Assembly (NCBI GenBank): GCA_011799875.1
Contig: CM022303.1
Location: forward strand, 275,910,904-275,974,903
Length of the DNA stretch: 64,000 nt
Source of the DNA: Thinopyrum elongatum
Lineage: Eukaryota > Streptophyta > Magnoliopsida > Poales > Poaceae
Reading direction: 5' to 3'
Shown here piece by piece: positions 35,757-46,042 of the stretch. The position numbers were made by a program, and so were the translations under genes. The notes below the pieces were generated by a model, which had not been told where the DNA came from, made no database searches, and saw only the letters and a list, made by a program, of their open reading frames with translations. Every line of letters starts with the position of its first letter. Position 1 is the stretch's first letter.

Positions 35757-38105
35757 GAGTGTCGTGTTAAAATTTGGAATTATTCCGGTTTCATTTAGCA
35801 TTTTTATGCATTAATTAAGTTTCTAGGCATTTAATGTGCATAATTCAAATTTGAACTACAAGCACATGCTCCAGTGCACCAAAGTTTGTTGAAAAATCAC
35901 ATGTGTGTCTTTGGGTGAATTTATAGGTCCCATGCAAGGATGGGAATCAAATTCAAACATCTGGGCGTGGTGGCTCGGCCGAAAACATTGAGAAACTTGG
36001 TTTTTAAATTCCTGTAAATCCCAAACTCGCCTGAAAATCATGAAACTTGACATGGTGTCATTTCATGGCACCAACATGCTGTGGTAAAAAAATTGGCCAA
36101 ATTGGAACAAGTTTTGGTATAAGCTTCTTGCAAACCGGAGCTTCTCTCAAGAAGACTTGTGGTTCTGAGAGGGAACGTGTCACCTTTGTGTGCAAAATGA
36201 TATGCGCTGCCTCCCCCCCTTGAATTTTTACAGAGGCAACATAAAACTATATGAGTGCCGTGTTAAAATTTGGAATTATTCCGGGTTCGTTTGGCCTTTT
36301 TATACATTAATTGAGTTTTTGGGCATTTAATGTGCATATTTCAAAATTGAACTACAAGCACATGCTCCAGTGCACCAAAGTTGGTTGAAAAATCACATGT
36401 GTGTCCTTGGGTGAATTTCTAGGTCCCATGCAAGAAATGGGAATGAAATTCAAACATCTGGGCGTCGTGGCTCGGTCGGTAACATTGAGAAATTTGGTTT
36501 TTTAAATTCCTTTAAATTCAAAACTCGTCTGAAAGTCATGAAACTTGGCATGGTGTCATTTCATGCCACCAACATGTTGTGGTAAAGAAATTGGCCGAAT
36601 TGGGACAAGTTTTGGTATAAGCTTCTTGCAAACCAGAGCTTCTCTCAAGAAGACTCGTGGTTCCGAGAGGGAACATGTCACCTTTGTATGCGAAACGATA
36701 TGCGCTGCCTCCCCCCCTTGAATTTTTACATAGGCAACATAGTACTATATGAGTGCCGTGTTATAATTTGGAATTATTCCGTGTTCGTTTGGCCTTTTTA
36801 TACATTGATTGAGTTTTTGGGCATTTAATGTGCATATTTTGAATTTGAACTACAAGCACATGCTCCATTGCACCAAAGTTGGTTGAAAAATCACATGTGT
36901 GTCCTTGGGTGAATTTCTAGGTCCCATGCAAGAAATGGGAATGAAATTCAAACATCTGGGCGTCGTGGCTCGGCCGGTAACATTGAGAAATTTGGTTTTT
37001 TAAATTCCTTTAAATTCAAAACTCGTCTGAAAATCATGAAACTTGGCATGGTGTCATTTCATGCCACCAACATGTTGTGGTAAAGAAATTGGCCGAATTG
37101 GGACAAGTTTTGGTATAAGCTTCTTGCAAACCAGAGCTTCTCTCAAGAAGACTCGTGGTTCCGAGAGGGAACATGTCACCTTTGTATGCGAAACGATATG
37201 CGCTGCCTCCCCCCCTTGAATTTTTACATAGGCAACATAGTACTATATGAGTGCCGTGTTATAATTTGGAATTATTCCGTGTTCGTTTGGCCTTTTTATA
37301 CATTGATTGAGTTTTTGGGCATTTAATGTGCATATTTCGAATTTGAACTACAAGCACATGCTCCATTGCACCAAAGTTGGTTGAAAAATCACATGTGTGT
37401 CCTTGGGTGAATTTCTAGGTCCCATGCAAGAAATGGGAATGAAATTCAAACATCTAGGCGTCGTGGCTCGGCCGAAAATATTGAGAAACTTGGTTTTTTA
37501 ATTCCTGTAAATCCAAAACATGCATGAAAATCATGAAACTTGGCATGGTGTCATGACATGGCACCAACATGCCGTGGTAAATTTTGTGGCCGAATTGGGA
37601 CAAGCTTTGGTATAAGCTTCTTACAAACTGGAGCTTCTCTCAAAAAGGCTCGTGGTTCCGAGAGGGAACGTGTCACCTCCGTGTGCGGAACGACATACAC
37701 TCCCTTCTCCCGCCTTAATTTTTCTACACAGGCAGCTTAGACCAATAGGAGTTTCGTGCTAAATTTTGGAATTATTCCGGGTTCGTTTGGCCTTTTTTAT
37801 ACATTATTTGAATTTCCAGGCATTTAATGCACATAATTCAAATTTGAACTACAAGCACATGCTCCAGTGCGCCAAAGTTAGTTGAAAAATCATTTATGTG
37901 TACTTGGGCGAATTTCTAGGTCCCATGCAAAAAATGGGAATGGAATTCAAACATCTGGGCATCTTGGCTCGGCCGGAAACATCGAGAAACTTGGTTTTAA
38001 AATTCCCGTAAATCCAAAACTCGCCTGAAAATCATGAAACTTGGCATGGTGTCATGACATGGCACCAACATGCTGTGGTAATTTTTTTGTCCGATTTGCG
38101 AAGGC
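35757..38105. repeat. 498-bp tandem array, 4.7 copies
   Basis: Units start with GAGTGYCGTGTTA at 35757, 36253, 36751, 37249 and 37749 (spacing 496-500 bp). Shared words include CAAGCACATGCTCCAGTGCACC, GAAACTTGGCATGGTGTCAT and CTTCTCTCAAGAAGACT. Units 3 and 4 are almost identical, while the outer units are more diverged and the last is incomplete. No ORF is conserved between units. It lies between the B3 gene and the decapeptide gene. Confidence 0.93.
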
Positions 38106-38682
38106 GCACACATTAACAATCAACAAAGTCATTTTGGAACAAGTGCTATCATGTTACCATCGGAAACACAAGTATTATTGAAACCATGGGCATTCTACTT
38201 ACCATTTACATGTCGCCACGCGTCCCCTTTTTTATTGGCTAGGAGGTGCCGTGCGGGGTAGCTATTTGAGTACGGGAGTTGTGCGATCAGACCCCTGCGT
38301 GTGCTCATCGGGAGGAGAGCCCTTTGACCTCTATCCGCCACCCACCTCTCTCCCAACGCCTCCATTAATGGCGTGGCTATTTCTCACTCGATTGAGATTT
38401 AAGAGAGAAAAAAGAAAATCTGAAAAGAAAGTTCTGCACGGATCTTGATGTAAGATCTGATGGACTTATATAGCATCGACTGTGACTTATAGCAAGACTG
38501 ATGAATATAAGGATGATGAGAGTGGATAATAATTGTATTACATATTTAGGAAGATAATTAAAAAAGCCACATGCGGCAACACCCGGAATACACAAGGGCA
38601 AAAGAAGAAGGAAGACGCAGACAACGATCTGGCTCACTGATCTCTAGCTACTTTCTTGATGCATTGCTGCAGGCCGTGGAGA
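38106..38682. other. spacer, no gene recognised
   Basis: Downstream flank of the minus-strand gene at 38683, probably including its 3' UTR. Small ORFs show no recognisable feature. Confidence 0.35.
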
Positions 38683-39354
38683 CTAGTTCCCGCCACGAGC
38701 GGCGATGAGCTCTTTCGTGTCCTCAAGACGCTGCTTGAGAGCATCCACGGATTCCTCCACCAGCCTTTGGTGCTCGACGCGAAGCATGGCATTCTCGTCC
38801 ATATGTTTCTTGACAATGACGCTGGTCCTCTTCAACAAGGCAGTGGTCTCCTCGTGCTGCTTCGTCCTTCTGGTGATCTTCGCCCTCAGCAGGTCGCGCT
38901 CGGTGCGGAGCTTCGCCTTGTCCTCCCCTAGTCTCCGGATGACGATGGTAGCATTTTCAAACGAGGCATTCATCTCATCCTGCAGCTTCATCCAGTCGGA
39001 GATCTGACCCATCAGGTCATCGAGCATAGCGCGCATGCGCCTGTGAGAGTCCTCGCCTACCCGCGAGACATTTTCCCATGCCGCCGTGGCGCGGGAGGAT
39101 ATCTCTGCTGCATTCGCGGCGTGGCGGGACATCTCTGCTGCTTCCGCTGCGCGGCCGGACCAGTCTGCTGCATCGACGGCGCGGCGGGACCTCTGTGCTG
39201 CTTCGGCGGTGCGGTCGGACCTCTGTGCTGCTATGGCAGCGCGGCAGCACATGTTGGCTGCTTTCACGGCGAGGCGGGACATCTCTCGTGCTTCCGCTTC
39301 CATGCTCGCCTCTCCCTGGTAGTAATCTCTCGAACCAGAACTCATGCGGGCCAT
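38683..39354 (-). CDS. 223-aa decapeptide-repeat / coiled-coil protein, function unknown
   Basis: Intact single-exon ORF with an ATG at 39354. A TATA box lies about 90 bases upstream, which supports this start. Residues 18-97 are eight consecutive ten-residue units of pattern xAxxAAxxSx, for example RAAIAAQRSD, RTAEAAQRSR and RAAEAAEMSR; the DNA shows the matching 30-bp period at 39064-39303. Residues ~105-215 are charged and heptad-like (MRAMLDDLMGQISDWMKLQDE, TKQHEETTALLKR, LVEESVDALKQRLEDTKELI), predicted to form a long coiled coil. There is no signal peptide or membrane segment. I do not recognise the family. The helical architecture suggests a structural or multimerising protein. It lies in a CACTA-like element, so it may be a transposon-encoded or captured gene. 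Confidence 0.6.
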   Translation of the reverse strand: MARMSSGSRDYYQGEASMEAEAREMSRLAVKAANMCCRAAIAAQRSDRTAEAAQRSRRAVDAADWSGRAAEAAEMSRHAANAAEISSRATAAWENVSRVGEDSHRRMRAMLDDLMGQISDWMKLQDEMNASFENATIVIRRLGEDKAKLRTERDLLRAKITRRTKQHEETTALLKRTSVIVKKHMDENAMLRVEHQRLVEESVDALKQRLEDTKELIAARGGN

Positions 39355-39442
39355 GGCAGACGCAAGGGAATGACGATGAATGACCTGTTTGTTTTTGTGG
39401 ATGAGAAGTTGAGGAGGAATGTGCTGTCATCTTGGAGTAGGT

Positions 39443-39452
39443 AGTATTTATA
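39443..39452 (-). promoter_or_regulatory. TATA box of the 223-aa gene
   Basis: TTATAAATAC on minus, ~90 bases before the ATG at 39354. The intervening leader is C/A-rich and free of other upstream ATGs except one short frame. This is typical plant TATA-to-ATG geometry. Confidence 0.5.
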
Positions 39453-39454
39453 AC

Positions 39455-39779
39455 CGAGTACTAACTTGCTCCTAAGTGGGAAACTGTTTAGGTTTTGATC
39501 GGTGTGAACAGGTTTGCAATTAAATATAGCGTGGTAGTAATTTGGAATGTGACGGGACGCAGGCTCAAACTTTATTGACGGTTCTATAATTTCTAAGTGC
39601 GGCACAATTCCCGGACGGCCTAACGTGGGCACGCGTTCTCGACCGCGTACGTGGCGTTTGCACCATAGGGTGCATCGCAATAGGCGATGTCAGCACACGT
39701 CTTGTTCCATCAACTGTGCGCGCTCGTTATTACCATCACGCACGCTTCTTTTAATTAGAATGCGTGCCCGTCTAGCGCA
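39455..39779. other. upstream flank of the 223-aa gene
   Basis: No gene is seen. It presumably holds distal promoter sequence up to the start of the terminal repeats. Confidence 0.3.
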
Positions 39780-40278
39780 CACACGTTGATATGTCTAAAT
39801 GTTTCTGTTTGTTGTGGCTAATCACAAACAGTTCATCCATGTGAAGTGTATGCCGTCAATCGCAGACACCTTGATCTGGCTGACCGTTTCTTTTGTGTTG
39901 CCTAATCGCAAACAGTTCATCCGTAAAGTGTATGCCCTCAATCGCATACACCTTCATCTGGCTGCCCATTTCTGTTGTTCCGCCTCATCACAAATAGTTC
40001 ACTGGGGTGAACTGTATGCCGTATATCGCACACACCTTGATCTGGCTGCCCGTTTCCATTGTTCTGTCTCATCACAAACAGTTCGTATGGATCAACCGTA
40101 TGCCCCGCATCGCACACACAACTAAAATTTGAATCGTGTTTGATGTATCCTTCACAGCAAACATTTTGCGTCTTTTTTTACGGTTTTTTACATCACCGTT
40201 TGCGATTAATGCATCGCACACAGTTTCGTCAAAGGGTCTCTGATCGTAGTGTCGCGTTAGCAGTATCCTGCAGTAGTG
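39780..40278 (-). repeat. subterminal repeats and terminus of the CACTA-like element
   Basis: A ~85-bp unit with CACAAACAGTTC..., GTATGCC, ATCGCACACACC and TTGATCTGGCTGCCCGTTTC recurs four times. The sequence closes with ...GATCGTAGTGTCGCGTTAGC and CCTGCAGTAGTG. Repeats of this kind next to a CACTA end are expected to bind the transposon's own regulatory protein. Confidence 0.75.
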
Positions 40279-41881
40279 ATGTGGCTTAGACTGCGTCGGT
40301 ATTTCCCCAAAGAGGAAGGGATGATGCAGCACAGCTGCGGTAAGTATTTCCCTCAGTTATGAAACCAATGTGTCAATCCAGTAGGAGAACCAAGCAACAC
40401 TATGTAAATGGTACCTGCACACAAAGAACAAATACTTGCAACCTAACGCGTAAGAGGGGTTGTCAATCCCTCCACGGTAAAAAGATAGATTGGTTTGTAT
40501 GAGATCGGATAAATAGATCTGGATAAAACGCGAAATAAAATAAGTAAAGAAAAAATGTAGCAAGGTATTTTTTGTGTTTTTGGAAAAATAGATCTTAAAA
40601 TAAATATGATAAAAGATAGATCTGAAAACAATATGATAAAAGATAGACCCGGGGGCCGTAGATTTCACTAGTGGCTTCTCTCGAGAAAATAGCATACGGT
40701 AGGTAAACAAATTACTGTTGAGCAATTGATAGAAGAACAAATAATTATGACGATATCCAGGCAATGATCATGAATATAAGCATCACGTCCAAGATTAGTA
40801 GACCAAAATGATTCTACATCTACTACTATTACTCCACACATCGACCGCTATCCAGCATGCATCTAGTGTATTAAGTTCATGGAGAAACGGAGTAATGCAA
40901 TAAGAACGATGACATGATGTAGACAAGATCTATTCATGTAGGAATAGACCCCATCTTTTTATCCTTAATAGTAATGATACATACATGCCTCGCTGCCCCT
41001 TCTGTCACTGGGTGAGGACACCGTAAGATCGAACCCATCACAAAGCACCTCTTCCCATTGCAAGAAAAATCAATCTAGTTGGCCTAACTAAACCAAAGAT
41101 TCGGAGAAGAAATACGAGGCTATAAATAATCATGCATAAAAGAGATCAAAGAAGACTCAAATAATTTTCAAGGATATAGATCTAATCATAAACTTGAACA
41201 TCATCGGATCCCAACAAACACACCGCAAAAAGTCATTACATCAATTAGATCTCCAAGAGACCATTGTATTGAGAATCAAATAGAGAGAAGATGCCGTCTA
41301 GCTACTGCCTACGGACCCATAGGTCTGTGGTGAACTACTCACGCATCATCGGAGGAGCACCAATGAGGATGATGAACCCCTCCATGATCGTGTTCCCCTC
41401 CGGCAGAGTGCCGGAATAGGATTCTAGATTGGATCTCGTGGTTCTGGAACTTGCGGCTGGTGGAATTGTGTTTCGACGACTCTCCTAGGGTTTCTAGAAT
41501 ATTTGGGTATATTTAGAGCTGAGAGGCGATGGAGGAGACCCCCATGGGCCCCACAACCCATCAGGGCGCGCCAGGGGCCTCTGGCGTGCCCTGGTGTCTT
41601 GTGGGCCCCACAGGCCTCCCCCAGGTGCTTCCTTGGCTCCCAAGTTGTCTTCTGGTCCAAAGAAATCTCCAAAAAGTTTCACTGCGTTTGGACTCCGTTT
41701 GATAGGGATATTCTGTGAAGTAAAAAACAAGCAAAAAACAGCAGCTGGCACTCGACACTATGTCAATAGGTTAGTTCGAAAAAACGATATAAAGTTGCTA
41801 TAAAATGATTGTAAAACATCCAAGAATGATAATATAACAGCATGTAACAATCAAAATTATAGATACGTTGGAGACGTATCA
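40277..41881 (-). repeat. 3' LTR of retrotransposon 2
   Basis: 1,605 bp, aligned with the LTR at 58082-59688. Its outer end overlaps by two bases with the CACTA-like terminus at 40271-40278. ORFs inside recur in the other LTR and are not genes. Confidence 0.9.
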
Positions 41882-41895
41882 GCATCCCCAAGCTT
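41882..41895 (-). other. polypurine tract of retrotransposon 2
   Basis: On minus AAGCTTGGGGATGC abuts the LTR, identical to that of retrotransposon 1. Confidence 0.75.
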
Positions 41896-44384
41896 AATTC
41901 CTGCTCGTCCTCGAGTAGGTAAATGTTAAAAATAGAATTTTTAATGTGGAATGCTGCCTAACATGTTCATCACATATTCTTTTCTTTTGTAGCATGGACA
42001 TTTGGAATTTTTAGATGGTTCAAAGCAATAGTCTATAATTGACATGAAGACTTCAATACTCAAGCATATCAACAAGCAACCATGTCTTTCAAAATATCAA
42101 CACTAAAGAAAGTTATCCCTAGCCCATCATGCTCAATCATTGATCCATTCAAGAAAGAGACTCGAATATTAGCTACATCCAATGCTTAAGTACGATCATA
42201 GTGCTCCGTAGTTGGTGCTTTATAAGAGAAGATGGAGACTAAAAATAAAAAATAAAATTGCATAAAAGTAAATAGATAGGCCCTTCACAGAGGGAAGCAG
42301 AGATTTGTAGAGGTGCCAGAGCTTGAAGCTTAAATTGAGAGACAAAAATTTTTGGGAGTCATGCTTTTCCCGTCAACGAAAACGACCGAGTATTTCCCAA
42401 CACTTTCCATGATGGATACATCATAGGCGGTTCCCAAACATAAAATAAAGTTTATTCCTTTTTCCACCATACTTTCACACTCCACGGCTAGTCGTATCCA
42501 CAGATACTGTCCATACTAACACTTTCCAAGGAATTTATTATTTGACAACATAAAGTAAATTTCTTTTTTCATTTTAGGACTGGGCATCCCTATTACCGCC
42601 GCACTCTCATGCAATGACAAGTGAATAAACACTCATCTTGAGAATAACACATCTAGCATGGAAAAATATTGGCCACCCCCTGCCGCTTCATGAGCGGCAT
42701 GGGCACACAAAAAGGAAATTCATTTTGAAAACTAGATTTGGCACATACAAATTTACCTAGAACGGCACGGAAATACCGCATATAGGTAGGTATGGTGGAC
42801 TCATATGGCAAAACCTGGTTTAAGGATTTTGGATGCACAAGTAGTATTTCTACTTAGTACAAGTGGAGGCTAGCAAAAAGATTGAGAAGCAACCAACCAA
42901 GAAACGAAAATTCACATAAACGAGCATTAAGCATAACTAACACCGAATAATGCACCACAAGTAGGATGTAATTTCATTGCATAACTATTGACTTTCATGC
43001 TTGCATAGAGAATCACAAACCTTAACACCAATATTCTTACTAAAGCATAATTACTCACCAACATGACTCACATATTACTGTCATCATGTCTCAAAACTAT
43101 TACAAAGAATCAAGTTTATTTTGTCCAATGATCTTCATGAAAGTTTTTAATATATCCCTCTTTAATATCTATCACTTTGGGACTAATTTCATATATTGCA
43201 ATTGCTTTTGATACGCTCAAACAAATTTAAGTGAAGAACATGAGCATAAAAAATTTCTTCTCTCAAAATAATATAAGTGAAGCATGAGAGAATTTATTCA
43301 AAAAATGTACTAACTGTCAAATAGATCTAAGTGAAGTATGAGAGCATATTTCTTCAAAACATATTAAAGCACACCGTGCTAAAAAAGATATAAGTGAAGC
43401 ACTAGAGCAATTCCATAGCTCAAAAAATTTAAGTGAAGCACATAGAGCAATTCTAACAAATCATAGCATAATTTTGGCTCTCTCAAATAGGTGTGTCCAT
43501 CAAGGATAAACATGACAAACTAAAAAGCAAAACAAGCAAAGACTCATATAATACAAGACGCTCCAAGCAAAACTCATGATATGTGACGAATAAAAATATA
43601 GCTCCAACTAAAATTACCAATGGTTGTTAGAAGAAAGAGGGGATGACTTCCGGGGCATCCCCAAGCTTAGTTGCTTGGTTCTCATTGAATATTAACTTGG
43701 GGGTGCCATGGGCATCCCCAAACTGAGGCTCTTTTCACTCCTTATTCCTTCATCCATCGTGATCTCACCCAGAACTTGAAAACTTCAATCACACAAAACT
43801 TAACAAAACCTTCGTGAGATCCGTTATTATAAGAAAACCAATCTTCACTTTAAGTACTTTTGCAAACCCATTCATATTCTGTTATTTCATTATACCTACT
43901 ATATTATAACTTTACCATGGCTTATATCCCCCGATACAATCTATAGATTCATCAAAATAAGCACACAATGCAAAGAAAACAGAATCTGTCCAAAACAGAA
44001 CAGTCTGTAAAGACGCGAATTTTACTCATACTTCTGTAATTCCAAAAATTCTGAAAAATAATGAAAACATAGGCAATTTGTATATCAATATTGTTTACAA
44101 ACTTCAGAAGTTTTTATCGCTTATGTGAACTGAAACAATTCTGTTACTGGACGCGAAAGTTTCTGTTTTTCAATAGGATCAAATCAACTATCACCCAAAG
44201 CTATCCCAAAGGCTTTACTTGGCACAAACACTAATTAAAACATAAAAAACACAATCGTAACAAAGGCATAATTGTGCAAACACTCAAGAACAGAAAGAAA
44301 AAGGCAAAAATAAATTTTATTCATTGGGTTGCCTCCCAACAAGCGCTATCGGTTTATGCCCCTAGCTAGGCATAATGCATAGAT
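41896..44384 (-). other. non-coding internal region of retrotransposon 2
   Basis: AT-rich with no long ORF. It contains further copies of the purine-tract word at 43655-43668 and a degenerate one near 43712. ATAAGTGAAGCAC-type words recur at 43270-43440. Confidence 0.7.
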
Positions 44385-45039
44385 TCAACTATTGTCATCT
44401 TTAGTTTTCAACTCCCCAATCAAACAACTAGAATTATTCAAGTATTTAGCATACATATTTTCAATAACAATACTCCTAGGAATAAGATTGAAGAATTCAT
44501 TCTTGCAAGTAGGGTCTTTTATCACTTCAACAAAATCGGGATGAATACTAATCATTTTAAGATCTTCCTTGTTGCTATTAGAAGTGACACCCTTGTTTTT
44601 AGTTATTTGTGTGGACTTGCAAATTTTTACGGGAGTTTTTTCAATAGTATTAACAAAAGAAAAAGCCAAACTTAAGTTACTAAAAATTTCTTCCAACTTA
44701 TCAATCCGAGAGGGGCTTTCTTCTATTCTTTCGTTAGCTATTGTTTCCTTTTCCCTTATTAATTTAAAAACATCTCCCGCTTTTGACCTAATTTTATTAG
44801 CAAGATTATGCATCCTTTTATCCAAATTTTCAGTTTGTTCTTCGGTGATCATCTTCTTTTCAATAGCATCTAATCTTTGCATGACGTGCTCAAGAGTTAA
44901 GATTTTTTCATTAATAATGATAGGTGGTGCACCCACTAGATCTCCCATAGCATTAAAAGCATCCAAGGATGGACACATCAAGAAATTACCACCGGTAATC
45001 GTATCAAGGACGAATCTATACCAAGTGGTGATTCCCACA
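44385..45039 (-). pseudogene. gag: gag-like ORF of retrotransposon 2, 3' part
   Basis: About 217 codons on minus ending at 44385. It starts GITTWYRFVLDTITGG, a phrase I know from Triticeae gypsy (Athila/Sabrina-type) gag proteins. A helical Glu/Lys-rich segment follows (LTLEHVMQRLDAIEKKM, EQTENLDKRM), then a Ser/Lys-rich tail. Gag would form the cytoplasmic particle. The 5' part of the ORF is 12.7 kb away at 57707-57870, on the other side of the nested CACTA. The two parts are in one frame apart from the duplicated ACA. Confidence 0.75.
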
Positions 45040-45400
45040 CACTACTAGGGAAATGCTTATAGATAGGACCTCAGTAGTAGCGCTGGAAAATAGCAACCCC
45101 TGCTACTAGTTAGCAGTAGCGCTGTTCTAGGGAAGCGCTACTAGTAACTCTTTAGCAGTAGCGCTGGAAAACAAAAATGCGCTACTACTATGTGGGACCA
45201 GACGAGGCCACCTACGGTAGCTGTAGTAGCAGCGCTGTCCAAAATCCAGCGCTACTACTAAGACTTTAGCAGTAGCGCTTTATTTTACAGCACCGCTACT
45301 GCTAATGGGCCCCAGTTAGTAGTAGCGCTTTTCCTGGCCAGCGCTACTACTAAGTACCATAGCAGTAGCGCTTTCTGGGAAGCAGCGCTACTGCTAGTTG
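45040..45400. repeat. left terminal and subterminal repeats of the CACTA
   Basis: About ten copies of GCAGTAGCGCTGG or its inverse CCAGCGCTACTGC, each centred on the palindrome AGCGCT. By analogy with Spm/En these are binding sites for the element's TNPA-like protein. Confidence 0.9.
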
Positions 45401-46042
45401 CGGCTGGTGCCACCTTTTCACCCCCATCCCCCTCCTCCCCCACTTTGCCCTCTCTCCCCCCTCCTTTCCCCTATCCCCTCTCCACCATTGTTGCCCTTCT
45501 TCTCTCTTCCTCCTACCTCTCTTCTCTCCTCATTAATGTCCCCCTCCACCATAACTCTACTCCATAAATGGCCTCTCATCTCTCTCTTCCTCCTACCTCT
45601 CTTCTCTTCTCATTAATGCCCCACTCCACCATAACTCCCTCTCCATTAGTTAGCTAGAGTCATCTCTCCTCCCCAACAACTAGATCTAGCTAGCTATTTA
45701 GCCATCCACACTTTCGATCCGTATAGGTAGCGAAAGGCCTCATCATCTAACCATGCTAATCTCTCGATCGGTCTCTCTCGGGAGATATATAGGTGAGTAA
45801 AAAGTTGTTCATTTCAAGAATGGGAATATGTGTGTTTGGGATATGGAGAGATTTGTGCGAGTGACATGCCCCCGAGTTGCTTATGTTTTGCCGAAATGTC
45901 AATTTATTTCCGTTTCTGTGAATTTCGAGCAAACTCGATATGTCCTATTTTTAGGCAAGGTCATGCCAAAATTTTATATGACTTTGAAGCATGCATGCAT
46001 TTTGTTTATAACCCTTTTGCTTGTTATACCATGCAGTCAGTC
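45401..46042 (+). promoter_or_regulatory. leader and first intron of the TNP2 gene
   Basis: A CT-rich leader ends at a strong donor (ATATAG/GTGAGTAA, exon end 45792). An acceptor CATGCAG at 46036 is followed at 46043 by the transposase ATG. The intron (45793-46036) contains a stretch at 45886-46000 similar to the foldback in the first intron of the second gene. A TATA box was not fixed. Confidence 0.6.

Larger units (their letters stand above)
33225..40278 (-). mobile_element. CACTA-like element, left end missing, carrying B3 and decapeptide-repeat genes
   Basis: The right end, read on minus from 40278, is CACTACTGCAGGATACTGCT, followed by repeated GTGTGCGAT-type words. The left part (33225-33660) carries similar CACACGG/GTGTGCGAT words but no CACTA terminus, so it appears truncated at the gypsy fragment. 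Between them lie two minus-strand genes and a 498-bp tandem array. Grouping all this as one element is inference from shared strand and terminal-type repeats. Confidence 0.6.

Noticed and set aside
41424..41758. ORFs with Trp/Pro/Gly-rich content, repeated at 59290-59564
   Set aside because: Both sets are inside the LTRs of retrotransposon 2.
44569..45048. 159-aa plus-strand ORF
   Set aside because: Antisense shadow of the gag-like ORF on minus.
45830..46042. N-terminal extension of the transposase ORF upstream of 46043
   Set aside because: This part is intron: donor at 45793, acceptor at 46036; its translation has no similarity to transposases, whereas the sequence from 46043 begins a recognisable domain.
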